A stretch of 19,941 bases of DNA from JAWXCH01 sp034440595 (GCA_034440595.1 JAWXCH010000157.1:1-19941), one strand, 5' to 3'. Positions 8,144 to 16,119 are shown, counted from the stretch's first letter. Notes: a model not told the origin generated them from the sequence alone. A program made the numbers and translations.

Positions 8144-9046
8144 TTAATTGGTTGTAACTCCGGCATCGTTGACGCGCTGTGCTACGCGAAGTTTTGCACT
8201 GCGGCTACGGGCGTTGCGACTTACCTCTGCTTCCCCGGCGACGATCGGTTTCTTGGTCAAATTGTTCAATCTCAGATCACTTCGAAACGCTTCCTTCACC
8301 CGGCGATCTTCCAGCGAATGGAAACTAATAATCGCCAGCCGACCGTTCGGCTTCAGCAAGTCCGGCATCAGTCGCAGGGCGGTCTCCAGCGACTTCAATT
8401 CCTCATTCACGGCTATCCGCAAAGCTTGAAACGTCCGCGTGGCCGCGTCGATCCGGTCTTCGTGCCGGCTACGTGGAATTGCACGTCGCACGATGTTCGC
8501 TAAGTCATTCGCCGTTTCAATCGGTCGCTCGCGCCGGCGCTCGACAATGGCTTTTGCAATTCGGCGGCTGTATCGTTCTTCGCCGTATGTGTAAATCAAG
8601 TCGGCCAAGTTCTGTTCACTCAGGCGTTCGACCAGTCGACTAGCCGGCTCGCCCGATTCGGGATCAAACCGCAGGTCGAGGGGGCCATCCGAGTCAAAGC
8701 TGAATCCACGCTCTTCATCCGCCAATTGATCGCTAGACAGCCCCAGATCGAGCAAGATGGCGTCGACCAGTGGTGTGGAAATTTCGCGCAGCACTTGCGG
8801 CAACTCGCAAAAATTAGCTTGGGCAAGTTTCACGGCCAAACCCGACAGGTTGGTCTCGGCGACGGCTAGGGCACGTGGGTCGCGGTCCAAGGCCAGTATA
8901 AAGCCGTCAGGCTCGACCAGCGCGGCCAATGCCCGCGTGTGCCCTCCACCTCCGAGAGTGCCATCCACAATGATCTGACCGGGGCGCGGCTGAATCCAAT
9001 GCAGGATTTCTTCCGGTAAGACGGAAATGTGTCGTACTTCCGTCAT
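8144..9046 (-). CDS. rsmH: 16S rRNA (cytosine(1402)-N4)-methyltransferase
   Basis: RsmH (MraW) uses S-adenosylmethionine to methylate N4 of C1402 in the decoding centre of 16S rRNA. The 300-residue length is usual for the family. The N-terminal HISVLPEEIL, SAM loop VDGTLGGGGHT (27-37), acidic ALDRD (52-56), ILLDLGLSSDQL (97-108), RGFSFDSDGPLDLRFD (113-128), GEERYSRRIAKAI (155-167), ATRTFQALRIAVNEEL (202-217) and SFHSLEDRRVK (241-251) are all present in order. The C-terminal arginine-rich RNARSRSAKLRVAQR also matches. The start is ATG 9046, directly before the conserved N-terminus. It follows mraZ after an unusually long 305-base gap, and the LysM gene follows 85 bases later. mraZ-mraW order is the classic head of the dcw cluster. 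Confidence 0.97.
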   Translation of the reverse strand: MTEVRHISVLPEEILHWIQPRPGQIIVDGTLGGGGHTRALAALVEPDGFILALDRDPRALAVAETNLSGLAVKLAQANFCELPQVLREISTPLVDAILLDLGLSSDQLADEERGFSFDSDGPLDLRFDPESGEPASRLVERLSEQNLADLIYTYGEERYSRRIAKAIVERRRERPIETANDLANIVRRAIPRSRHEDRIDAATRTFQALRIAVNEELKSLETALRLMPDLLKPNGRLAIISFHSLEDRRVKEAFRSDLRLNNLTKKPIVAGEAEVSRNARSRSAKLRVAQRVNDAGVTTN

Positions 9047-9148
9047 TCAGAATATCCCGATCCGTCCGGTATCCAGGCAGGCATTTCAATGCCGAGATAT
9101 GTAACATTTACACGAAATCCGGGCAATACCGGTTCGCATGACAGCACT

Positions 9149-9184
9149 CGACCCAGGGCACATCCTTGTGCCCCAAATGGGTCG
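9149..9184. other. Strong hairpin in the 305-base mraZ-rsmH gap
   Basis: CGACCCA-GGGCACA (9149-9162) pairs with TGTGCCC (9167-9173) and TGGGTCG (9178-9184) around a TCCT loop: 14 paired bases with a 4-base bulge (9174-9177) on one side. No T-run follows on either strand. The rest of the gap 9047-9351 holds a small palindrome, GGCAT-ttca-ATGCC (9080-9093), and no ORF I can support. A leader or attenuator of rsmH, or a processing site, is possible. Confidence 0.6.
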
Positions 9185-9351
9185 AAAGCTGGTGGTCCGC
9201 TATACCTACAAGGGTGTCGAACACAGACCACAATTCGCAATTCAGAGCGGTCCTTGGCAACTGAACCCGCGTTGCCATCTGAGCAATCCGTGGCCGTGGA
9301 TCACTCAACTGACAAGCGCGCGATGGCGAAACATCGGACGAACACAAAGGC

Positions 9352-9801
9352 TTAGGTAATGGTTTGGCGAAAAGCCGCTTCGGCGATTTCGTCGTATCGA
9401 TTTTGACGTTCAGAAAGATAAGTATTCCAACTGGCTTGGTCCCACAGTTCAAGGTGATCTTGAACACCGATCAGTACCGCTTCTTTTCCCAGTTTGGCAA
9501 GTTGTGCTAGCTCGATCGGAATACGAATGCGGCCCTGCGAATCCAGCTCGACTCGTTGTGCTTGAGCATAGAACATGCGATTGAATGCTCGCACGTCTGT
9601 ACCATGCGGCGAACTCGCCGCCAGCCGTGCTGCCAGGCCCGCAAATGTTTCCTCCGTGTACAAGGCCAACGATCCATCCGTGCCCGGGGCGATAAAGAGC
9701 CACTGCGGCTCAACCGGGCCAAAGGCTTCTCGCTGTCGTTTGGGGATTGCCACTCTCAGCTTGTCATCTATCGCACGAGCAAAGGTTCCGGTGAGTAACA
9801 T
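9352..9801 (-). CDS. mraZ: Transcriptional regulator MraZ
   Basis: MraZ is a DNA-binding regulator made of two SpoVT/AbrB-like domains that forms a ring-shaped oligomer and represses its own operon in E. coli. The 149-residue length is normal. The first half has GTFARAIDDKLRVAIPKRQREAF (residues 5-27), matching the family pattern with D-x-K-x-R-x-x-I-P. The second copy is AQRVELDSQGRIRIP (81-95) with VLIGVQDHLELWD (109-121). The start ATG 9801 sits directly before the conserved LTGTF strand. rsmH lies downstream on the same strand. Four properly spaced TGG(G/T) boxes and a promoter lie upstream (9825-9886), consistent with autorepression. The gene is divergent from queA. Confidence 0.96.
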   Translation of the reverse strand: MLLTGTFARAIDDKLRVAIPKRQREAFGPVEPQWLFIAPGTDGSLALYTEETFAGLAARLAASSPHGTDVRAFNRMFYAQAQRVELDSQGRIRIPIELAQLAKLGKEAVLIGVQDHLELWDQASWNTYLSERQNRYDEIAEAAFRQTIT

Positions 9802-9824
9802 TCCCCTGGCTCGCTGTCGTTTTT

Positions 9825-9858
9825 ACCACTTAACCCCATTCATCCCCAACAAGGCCCA
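9825..9858 (-). promoter_or_regulatory. Predicted MraZ operator (four TGG(G/T) boxes, 10-bp period)
   Basis: On the - strand the boxes TGGG (9858-9855), TGGG (9848-9845), TGGG (9838-9835) and TGGT (9828-9825) repeat at exactly 10-bp intervals. Characterised MraZ proteins bind arrays of TGGGN boxes separated by 5 bases, which gives the same 10-bp period. The array begins right next to the predicted -10 box and covers the likely transcription start, so binding would block initiation. The last box ends 23 bases before the mraZ ATG. Confidence 0.75.
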
Positions 9859-9886
9859 AATGTAATCACCTCAACACCACCGTCAA
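9859..9886 (-). promoter_or_regulatory. Predicted sigma70-type promoter of mraZ
   Basis: On the - strand, TTGACG (9886-9881; 5 of 6 to the -35 consensus) and TACATT (9864-9859; 4 of 6 to the -10 consensus) are separated by 16 bases. Transcription would start near 9852, inside the TGG(G/T) array. The match and the operator overlap support each other. Confidence 0.6.
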
Positions 9887-10052
9887 GCGATATTTCCCCC
9901 TGGGCCGACTTTGCCGCCCTTGGCATGGTCGCTAGACCGTTACTATTTCACGACTTCGGGACTTCAAAGATTTTTTTGCCGTACCCCGGTTGAAGTACGC
10001 CGAACGTCGCGAGGGGTGGGTTTGGAGTCCCCCATGACTGGCAGAATTTCGG

Positions 10053-10058
10053 TATAAT
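10053..10058 (+). promoter_or_regulatory. Possible -10 box of queA
   Basis: A perfect TATAAT lies about 140 bases before the queA ATG, but no good -35 box stands 16-18 bases upstream, so the call is tentative. It lies in the 396-base divergent gap 9802-10197. Apart from the mraZ promoter/operator, that gap shows only a 7-bp inverted repeat, ACTTCAA (9961-9967) with TTGAAGT (9990-9996), that I cannot assign. Confidence 0.35.
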
Positions 10059-10197
10059 GCGGAGCTGTTTTTAGCGATAATTCGAGCCATCTACCTGAAG
10101 TCGCAAGTGTCTTAACGTGTTTATATGTAATGACTTGTGTTGATATTGTTTGCCCTCGTTTTTAAGCAGTGTTCCTCGCAACCTGAAATCCTGCCAG

Positions 10198-11274
10198 ATG
10201 TCGGAAAACGCCACGTTCGACTATTCGCTGCCCCCGGATTTGATTGCGCAGCAGCCGCTGCTGCGCCGTGCCGACGCACGGCTGATGATCGTGGACCGGC
10301 AGAGTGGTCAGATCGAACATGCTCATGTGCGTGACTTGCCGGAATATCTGCGTGCGGGTGACTGTCTGATCACGAACAACACGCAGGTCGTTCCCGCGCG
10401 CTTGGTCGGGTATCGCACTGCAACCAAAGGTCACTGGGAAGGTCTGTTCTTATCTGCCGACGATCAAAACAATTGGCGAATGCTCTGCAAGGCGCGCGGA
10501 AAATTGATGCCCCCCGAGACGATTACGTTGGTCGATGCGCAAGGAAACGATGACATTCGATTGTGGCTGGTCGAGCGGCAGGGAGAAGGAGTTTGGATTG
10601 TCCACCCGGCGAACGATGAACCTTCGCTCTCGGTATTGAATCGTGTCGGTCGCGTGCCAATTCCGCCGTATATTCGGGATGGCCAGATGCTCGACTCCGA
10701 CCGGGCGAACTATCAAACCGTTTTTGCCAAAACACCTGGCGCAGTGGCCGCACCCACCGCCGGGCTGCACTTTACCACTGATTTGCTTGCGAAACTGCAA
10801 GCGGTTGGAGTCAATCATCAGCAGGTTACTTTGCATGTAGGCTTGGACACTTTTCGACCGATCACCGTCGAGCGGATCGAGGATCACCCTATGCACAGCG
10901 AATGGGGAGAGCTTTCGCAAACTACGGCGGATGCCGTGAATGCTTGTCATCAGAATGGGGGACGCGTTGTCGCCGTTGGTAGCACGTCGGTACGGGTGCT
11001 GGAGAGTGCGGCAAAGTTTACGCAAATGGCGTCGACAGATCCTACGCACTCAAACCTACAACCCTGGTCCGGCATGACGGATCTCTTCATTCGCACGCCA
11101 TACCACTTTCGCGCGGTGGATCTGCTGATGACTAATTTTCATCTGCCGCGGACCACGCTGCTGGTCATGATCTGTGCCTTCGCCGGCAGAGAGCTAATGG
11201 AAAGAGCGTACAGAATTGCGATTGAGGAGAAGTATCGGTTTTACAGCTATGGTGATGCGATGCTGATTCTGTGA
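10198..11274 (+). CDS. queA: S-adenosylmethionine:tRNA ribosyltransferase-isomerase
   Basis: QueA transfers and isomerises the ribosyl part of S-adenosylmethionine onto preQ1-modified tRNA to give epoxyqueuosine, the penultimate step of queuosine synthesis. From ATG 10198 the protein is 358 residues, as expected. The reading frame stays open to an earlier ATG at 10150, but the extra 16 residues are unlike the family. Conserved blocks are FDYSLPPDLIAQ at the N-terminus, LITNNTQVVPARL, TAGLHFT, LHVGLDTFRPI, HPMHSEWGE, AVGSTSVRVLES and MTNFHLPRTTLLVMICAFAG, ending in YRFYSYGDAMLIL. It is divergent from mraZ with a 396-base gap and has no co-transcribed tgt in view. folE about 9 kb upstream makes the pterin precursor of the same modification. 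Confidence 0.97.
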   Translation: MSENATFDYSLPPDLIAQQPLLRRADARLMIVDRQSGQIEHAHVRDLPEYLRAGDCLITNNTQVVPARLVGYRTATKGHWEGLFLSADDQNNWRMLCKARGKLMPPETITLVDAQGNDDIRLWLVERQGEGVWIVHPANDEPSLSVLNRVGRVPIPPYIRDGQMLDSDRANYQTVFAKTPGAVAAPTAGLHFTTDLLAKLQAVGVNHQQVTLHVGLDTFRPITVERIEDHPMHSEWGELSQTTADAVNACHQNGGRVVAVGSTSVRVLESAAKFTQMASTDPTHSNLQPWSGMTDLFIRTPYHFRAVDLLMTNFHLPRTTLLVMICAFAGRELMERAYRIAIEEKYRFYSYGDAMLIL

Positions 11275-11431
11275 AGCTTTCATGAGCGTGGATGTATGGT
11301 GTTCGGCTCTGCAACTGACACTTCGTCCACAGAGGTCTGACGCGACAATGAAGGAAGATTCTGCTGCATATCACGCTCAATCGAGGTCCGTATTGCACTG
11401 TGACCGGTCGAGCGGAAGACAGCCAGCGTCG

Positions 11432-11450
11432 CGTACCCTATATTGGTACG
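11432..11450. promoter_or_regulatory. Palindrome around a -10-like TATATT upstream of the Nudix gene
   Basis: CGTACC (11432-11437) and GGTACG (11445-11450) form a perfect 6-bp inverted repeat around CTATATT. The inner TATATT resembles a -10 box, and the palindrome lies 43 bases before the GTG start of the Nudix gene. It could be an operator over the promoter, but no good -35 box is seen, so this is weak. Confidence 0.3.
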
Positions 11451-11492
11451 ACCTAAGGATCCAGATTGCAAAATCCCGAGCAAGGAGCACCC

Positions 11493-12131
11493 GTGTCGAT
11501 AGACGTGCAAACTGAACATGTGCTGGTCGTGCCGACCGAACTGTTTCACCGGCTGGGTCATTTTCAAGGTTTCTCGCTGGAGACCGACCGCTATCTGGCC
11601 GAACTGCTGGACCCGGCCAATACCAGCTATCGCCCACGCAGCGAGATGGAAACCGATCCCAGCTTCAAGCAGTTAATTCCTTACGTGATTTTCACTTACC
11701 GCCAGCCAAATGGCGAACTACAGGTCTTTCAATACACGCGCGGCAAAGGGCAGGGGGAAGCACGGCTGCATAGCAAGCGGAGCGTTGGAATCGGGGGACA
11801 TATCTCGGTTGAGGACAGGACCAGCATCGATGCGGTACCCTACGCCGCAGGCATGCAGCGCGAGCTGACCGAAGAGGTCCAGATCGACTCGGTCTATTCC
11901 GAACGCTGCGTCGGGCTGATCAACGATGATGAAACGGCGGTCGGGCAGGTCCACCTGGGGGTAGTTCACCTGGTGGAACTGGATGAGCCGCTAATTACCC
12001 CACGCGAGATCGACTTGCAGGATAGCGGTTTTGTGCCAGTAGAAGAGTTGCTGGCCGATTTGAGCCGCTTTGAAACCTGGTCGCAGTACTGTCTGAAGGC
12101 GCTGTTTGGTACGCCTGAGCAGTCGAAGTAA
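11493..12131 (+). CDS. Nudix-like (MutT family) predicted phosphohydrolase
   Basis: A 212-residue protein from GTG 11493, chosen because AAGGAG (11482-11487) lies five bases before it; an upstream in-frame TTG at 11466 has no such site. The Nudix signature is present but stretched: GGHISVE (101-107) gives the G-x5-E half, and RELTEE (123-128) gives the REUxEE half. The two are separated by 15 residues instead of the canonical 7, and the usual glycine after EE is missing (EEVQID). The acidic residues that hold the metal are present. The fold otherwise fits, with IPYVIFTYR and QVFQYTR strands before the box. I recall a predicted phosphoesterase group of the MutT family (COG4112) with the same VGIGGHI start. 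The substrate is unknown. A nucleoside symporter gene starts 19 bases downstream, so a role in nucleotide or nucleoside metabolism is plausible. Confidence 0.75.
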   Translation: MSIDVQTEHVLVVPTELFHRLGHFQGFSLETDRYLAELLDPANTSYRPRSEMETDPSFKQLIPYVIFTYRQPNGELQVFQYTRGKGQGEARLHSKRSVGIGGHISVEDRTSIDAVPYAAGMQRELTEEVQIDSVYSERCVGLINDDETAVGQVHLGVVHLVELDEPLITPREIDLQDSGFVPVEELLADLSRFETWSQYCLKALFGTPEQSK

Positions 12132-12150
12132 GCACTCTGCGAGTTTGTGA

Positions 12151-13431
12151 ATGACCGGTGTCCGGCGGAAGTTGTCTGCGATGATGTTTCTCCAGATCTT
12201 TATCTGGGGAGCATGGATGCCGCTGAACTACGGGTACCTGCCGATCCTAAAGTTTTCTAGTTGGCAGCAGGGTTGGATTCTGTCGCTGTTTGGCATCGCG
12301 GCAATTCTGGCGATGTTCTTTTCTACGCAGTTCGCCGACCGCAATTTTGCGGCGGAGCGGTTCATGGCGTTCAGCCACTTGGTTGGTGGCGCTGCTATTC
12401 TCGGTTTGACGTGGGTGGAGTCTTTTTGGCCATTTTTTGGCCTGATGGCGGTGCATTGCCTGTTCTATGTGCCGACGTTGTCGATCAGCAACTCGATCGC
12501 GTTTGCACATTTGCAAGATGCGCAGAGTGAATTTGGCAAGGTGCGACTTTGGGGAACAATTGGTTGGATTGCGGCCAGCCTGCCGTTTGTATTTATTCTA
12601 ACCGATTGGCAGCAGGTGGCATCTCTGCAAACGACTGGAGTCTCGGAGTGGATCAACGCTGTGTTTAGTTCATCGTTGCAGGGCGAGGCTGCCATCAAAG
12701 GGATGCGGTACTCATTTACTGTTGCTGGAATTGCGTCGCTACTGCTGGCCGGTTATTGCCTGTTCCTGCCGCACACTCCGCCGCGAACTGCAAAGCACAA
12801 CGACGACAAGCTCGCCTGGTTGGAGGCGGTCCGCCTGCTCAAGATTGGCTTTTTGTTCGCGCTGTTTGCGGTGACGCTGCTCGATTCAATCGTACACAAG
12901 AGCTACTTCGTTTTTGCAGCGCGGTACTTCACGAGTATTGGTGTTCAACCCAACTGGGTCATGCCGGTGATGAGCATCGGCCAGCTTTCTGAAATTGCGG
13001 CGATGTGGCTGCTCGGATTGACGCTGAAGAGGCTCGGTTGGCGGTATACGCTGTTGATTGGCATCCTGGCGCATGCCTTGCGGTTTGGCCTGTTTGCCTT
13101 CTATCCATACCCATCGGTCGCAATCGCGGCCAATTTGCTGCACGGTGTCTGCTTTGCTTTCTACATTGCCACGGTGTACATCTTTGTCGATGAATTCTTT
13201 CCAAAAGATGCCCGTGCCAGCGCCCAAGGGCTGTTCAACCTGCTGATTCTTGGTGTCGGGCCGCTGATTGCCAACTTTGCCGGGCCGTACTTGGTGGAGC
13301 GATACACCAATGCTCAATCCGGCCTGGTCGACTATCGCAGCTTGTTTCAGATCCCGATTTGGCTCGCCATTGCAGCGGCTGTGTTGCTGCTGGTCAGTTT
13401 TTTCCCGCCCGCGAAACAAAAGTCGGTGTAA
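12151..13431 (+). CDS. Nucleoside:H+ symporter-type MFS transporter (first tandem copy)
   Basis: A 426-residue polytopic protein with about twelve membrane segments, of the nucleoside:H+ symporter branch of the major facilitator superfamily (NupG, Pfam Nuc_H_symport). E. coli NupG has 418 residues. Visible features are MMFLQIFIWGAWMPLNYGY at the first helix, QGWILSLFGIAAILAMFFSTQFADRNF spanning helix 2 and the loop, the FGKVRLWGTIGWI stretch, a hydrophilic central loop near HTPPRTAKHNDDK, and YIFVDEFFPKDARASAQGLFN near helix 10. It starts 19 bases after the Nudix gene and is probably co-transcribed. A clear paralog follows 169 bases later. It imports nucleosides by family inference; the actual substrate is not shown by sequence. 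Confidence 0.88.
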   Translation: MTGVRRKLSAMMFLQIFIWGAWMPLNYGYLPILKFSSWQQGWILSLFGIAAILAMFFSTQFADRNFAAERFMAFSHLVGGAAILGLTWVESFWPFFGLMAVHCLFYVPTLSISNSIAFAHLQDAQSEFGKVRLWGTIGWIAASLPFVFILTDWQQVASLQTTGVSEWINAVFSSSLQGEAAIKGMRYSFTVAGIASLLLAGYCLFLPHTPPRTAKHNDDKLAWLEAVRLLKIGFLFALFAVTLLDSIVHKSYFVFAARYFTSIGVQPNWVMPVMSIGQLSEIAAMWLLGLTLKRLGWRYTLLIGILAHALRFGLFAFYPYPSVAIAANLLHGVCFAFYIATVYIFVDEFFPKDARASAQGLFNLLILGVGPLIANFAGPYLVERYTNAQSGLVDYRSLFQIPIWLAIAAAVLLLVSFFPPAKQKSV

Positions 13432-13600
13432 TCAAGGTCGCACACGTCGCGGCTGGTGGCCCGCCGCAGATTCTGCTTTATTCTTTTGCGCCGATGACGT
13501 AGAATCCGAACTTTCTCCATCCGCTTGCGCCGCGCAGAGTCCATACAATTATGGGCTTGCCACGAGCGCTTCAGACTCAACACATAAGCGAGCTTGATCG

Positions 13601-14905
13601 ATGAACGGTGTCCGCTGGAAACTGTCGGTGATGATGTTCCTCGAATTCTTTATCTGGGGAGCCTGGTTGCCATTGATCTTCGCTTATCTACCAGCACTCG
13701 GTTTTAGTACCTGGGAGCAAGGCTGGATCCTGGCCGCGTTTAATATCGCGGCGATATTGGCGATGTTCTTTTCCACGCAGTTTGCTGATCGCAACTTCGC
13801 TGCCGAGCGATTTATGGCGTTCAGCCACTTGGTTGGTGGAATAGCCATCATCAGCCTCACCGAAGTCACTACCTTTTTGCCGTTTCTCGGGCTAATGCTG
13901 CTGCACTGCTTGTTTTATGTGCCCACCATGTCGATTGTTAATTCAATCGCATTTGCCAATCTCAAGGATCCACAGAATGACTTTGGCAAGATTCGCCTGT
14001 GGGGAACGATTGGCTGGATTGCCGCCAGCGTTCCATTTGTATTTATCATGGTCAACTGGGATGTCGTCCCTTCGCTCGAGACAGTCGGTTTCATTGACTG
14101 GCTGGGAACCGCGCTAGGTTCAGCGAAAGAAGGTGATGCCGCTCTTCGAGCAACGAAATACACTTTCCTTACCGCAGGCATCGCTTCACTGCTCTTAGCG
14201 GCCTTTAGCCTTTTGCTACCGCATACGCCGCCGCGTCCCGCAGCCAGCGGCGAAAACAAATTTGCCTGGCTCGAAGCGTCTCGATTCTTGAAGGTCGGAT
14301 TCATCCTTGTTTTGTTCGTAGTCACCTTGTTGGATGCCACCGTACACCAAAGTTACTTCGTATTTGCTGATCGGTTCTATACGAGTGCCAGCATTGATAT
14401 CAAGAAGAATTGGGTGATGCCGGTCATGAGCATCGGCCAGATTGCCGAAATCGCGACAATGGCTTGTCTTGGCCTCGTACTCAAACGACTTGGTTGGCGG
14501 TATACCATGCTGCTAGGTATCCTTGGACACGCCGTTCGTTTTGGTCTCTATGCATTTGTGCCGGTTTGGTACGTGGCGATTGCTGCAAACGTGCTACATG
14601 GGATTTGCTATGCATTCTTCTTTGCAACGGTGTATATCTTCGTTGATGAGTTTCTACCCAAGGATGCCCGGTCTAGCGCCCAAGGATTGTTCAACCTCTT
14701 GATATTGGGAGTCGGGCCACTCATCGCCAATCTCGTTGGTCCTCACTTGATCGACTACTTCACGACCACTGAAGGAACGACCAAACACATTGACTTTCAA
14801 AGTCTCTTTCAAATCCCAATGTGGATCGCAATCGCCGCCGCGCTTTTGCTGCTCCTCTTTTTCCACCCGCCGGCCAAGAAAGTGCCAGATAAAGTGGGGC
14901 ATTAA
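13601..14905 (+). CDS. Nucleoside:H+ symporter-type MFS transporter (second tandem copy)
   Basis: A 434-residue paralog of the preceding gene, alike from end to end: the first helix MMFLEFFIWGAWLPL, AAILAMFFSTQFADRNFAAE and AFSHLVGG are shared almost word for word, as are FGKIRLWGTIGWIAAS and YIFVDEFLPKDARSSAQGL. By eye about two thirds of residues are identical. Differences cluster in the central loop (NWDVVPSLETVGFIDWLG) and before helix 11 (TTEGTTKHIDF). The tail is slightly longer and more charged. About twelve membrane segments are expected. The 169-base spacer may carry its own promoter, so the copies may be separately expressed, and the divergence suggests an old duplication with possible change of substrate. 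Specificity is not predictable here. Confidence 0.88.
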   Translation: MNGVRWKLSVMMFLEFFIWGAWLPLIFAYLPALGFSTWEQGWILAAFNIAAILAMFFSTQFADRNFAAERFMAFSHLVGGIAIISLTEVTTFLPFLGLMLLHCLFYVPTMSIVNSIAFANLKDPQNDFGKIRLWGTIGWIAASVPFVFIMVNWDVVPSLETVGFIDWLGTALGSAKEGDAALRATKYTFLTAGIASLLLAAFSLLLPHTPPRPAASGENKFAWLEASRFLKVGFILVLFVVTLLDATVHQSYFVFADRFYTSASIDIKKNWVMPVMSIGQIAEIATMACLGLVLKRLGWRYTMLLGILGHAVRFGLYAFVPVWYVAIAANVLHGICYAFFFATVYIFVDEFLPKDARSSAQGLFNLLILGVGPLIANLVGPHLIDYFTTTEGTTKHIDFQSLFQIPMWIAIAAALLLLLFFHPPAKKVPDKVGH

Positions 14906-15010
14906 GCCGGTCAAGAATGACTACCGGGCTAATCTGCGTCTGCGGCCAGTAAGCTACACTTGAGGCGGTGAATTAATCTGCCTTTTTGTTGCTGCATAGC
15001 CGTCCTGTAC

Positions 15011-16102
15011 ATGCCCGTCAGCGCCTTAACTCCGTTTTCACGGTTGAATCGTCGCCAGTCGCTGGCGGTACTGATTGGAGTGGTGGTATCGGCTTTGCTG
15101 CTGATCGCGATTACGCTTTCTCCCCTACGGAGCGGGTTTGCCGATGTGCCATTGCGCAACGGTGGCGATGTCGCGCTCTATCAAGCCGAGATCCAGCGAA
15201 TTCAATCCGGTGAAGGGTACTACACCGCCGCTGCAACAGAGCTTGCCGCGCGCGGCTATCCAACCGCTAGCCCCTTCAACTGGCGGACACCATTGCCGAT
15301 ATGGTTAGTCGGTGTACTGCCGATTGCCTGGTTGGCTCACGCGGTCTTGATCGTTTGTGTCGTCGCGACGCTCTACCTTGCCATGCGACTGCAAGCTCAA
15401 GGCAGTTCGCCTGCCACGACATTGCTTTTGCTATTTCTACTGGTCGGTGGACTGCTGCCAGCGCTGCTCGATCCGGTCTATATCATGCCCGAAGTCTGGG
15501 CCGGAGTGTTAATCTCGCTATCGATCTTGCTGCGCGGCAGTGATAATCGTGGCGCCGCTGTGCTGGCCGGAGTCGCGGCGTTGTTTGTGCGCGAGTTTGC
15601 CGCCCCGTTTTGCGTGCTGGGTGTCATTTTGGCAATTCAGCAACGCGACTGGCGCAGCGTGCGATATTGGTTGCTCGGACTGGCAGCCTACGCGATTTTT
15701 TACCTTTGGCATGTGCAGCAGGTCTGGCCACTGATCCAGCCTGATGCACGGCAGCACGAGGGGAGTTGGTGGCAATTTGGCGGGGCGGCATTTGTCCTGT
15801 CGCTGGTGCAGGTAAATGGCTACCTACTGCTATTACCGCAATGGATTAGCGCAATCTACCTGGTCCTGGCAATGGTCGGTTTCGCCGCCGCAAAGAGTGA
15901 TTGGACACTGCACGCCGCTTGGACTGCGGTGGTCTACGTGATCCTGTTTGGCATGCTCGGTCACAACTTCAACCAGTACTGGGGAGCACTAATCGCTCCG
16001 CTGTTGTGTCTGGGGGTCGCTCAAGCACCGGCGACGATTCGCGATCTGCGGAGGAATTGCCGCACTCCTGCGGTTCAAGCGGCTTCGGCAGGCTCGACCT
16101 AA
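15011..16102 (+). CDS. GT-C-like polytopic membrane protein, putative glycosyltransferase
   Basis: A 363-residue protein with about nine membrane helices. Its first extracytoplasmic loop (about 40-95) has GGDVALYQAEIQRIQSGEGYY (Asp53, then a run ending in G-x-x-Y-Y) and FNWRTPLPIW. This acidic residue followed by an amphipathic helix and GxYY is the hallmark of GT-C glycosyltransferases that use polyprenyl-phosphate sugars (the ArnT/DUF2029-like group). VYIMPEVWAG (147-156) and FVREFAAPF (182-190) are further polar membrane motifs. GT-C membership is an inference from the loop layout, and neither donor nor acceptor can be named. ATG 15011 gives a short basic N-terminus before helix 1. No strong ribosome-binding site is seen. 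The gene stands alone on the + strand and is convergent with the DedA gene 17 bases downstream. Confidence 0.65.
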   Translation: MPVSALTPFSRLNRRQSLAVLIGVVVSALLLIAITLSPLRSGFADVPLRNGGDVALYQAEIQRIQSGEGYYTAAATELAARGYPTASPFNWRTPLPIWLVGVLPIAWLAHAVLIVCVVATLYLAMRLQAQGSSPATTLLLLFLLVGGLLPALLDPVYIMPEVWAGVLISLSILLRGSDNRGAAVLAGVAALFVREFAAPFCVLGVILAIQQRDWRSVRYWLLGLAAYAIFYLWHVQQVWPLIQPDARQHEGSWWQFGGAAFVLSLVQVNGYLLLLPQWISAIYLVLAMVGFAAAKSDWTLHAAWTAVVYVILFGMLGHNFNQYWGALIAPLLCLGVAQAPATIRDLRRNCRTPAVQAASAGST

Positions 16103-16119
16103 GCGGAAAAGCACAAGAC

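Noticed and set aside
9043..9240. 65-codon - strand ORF whose stop overlaps the rsmH start (ATGA)
   Set aside because: The overlap suggests coupling, but the peptide has no recognisable pattern, no clear ribosome-binding site, and the region is dominated by a strong hairpin (9149-9184).
9138..9359. 73-codon + strand ORF in the mraZ-rsmH gap
   Set aside because: No ribosome-binding site, no family resemblance, and antisense to the mraZ-rsmH transcript.
10150..10197. Upstream start giving a 374-residue QueA
   Set aside because: The added 16 residues are unlike the family, whereas ATG 10198 starts directly before the conserved FDYSLPPDLIAQ block.
13449..13467. Hairpin GCGGC/GCCGC after the first symporter gene, followed by T-rich sequence
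   Set aside because: Only five base pairs around a 9-base loop, with an interrupted T-run. Too weak to call a terminator.
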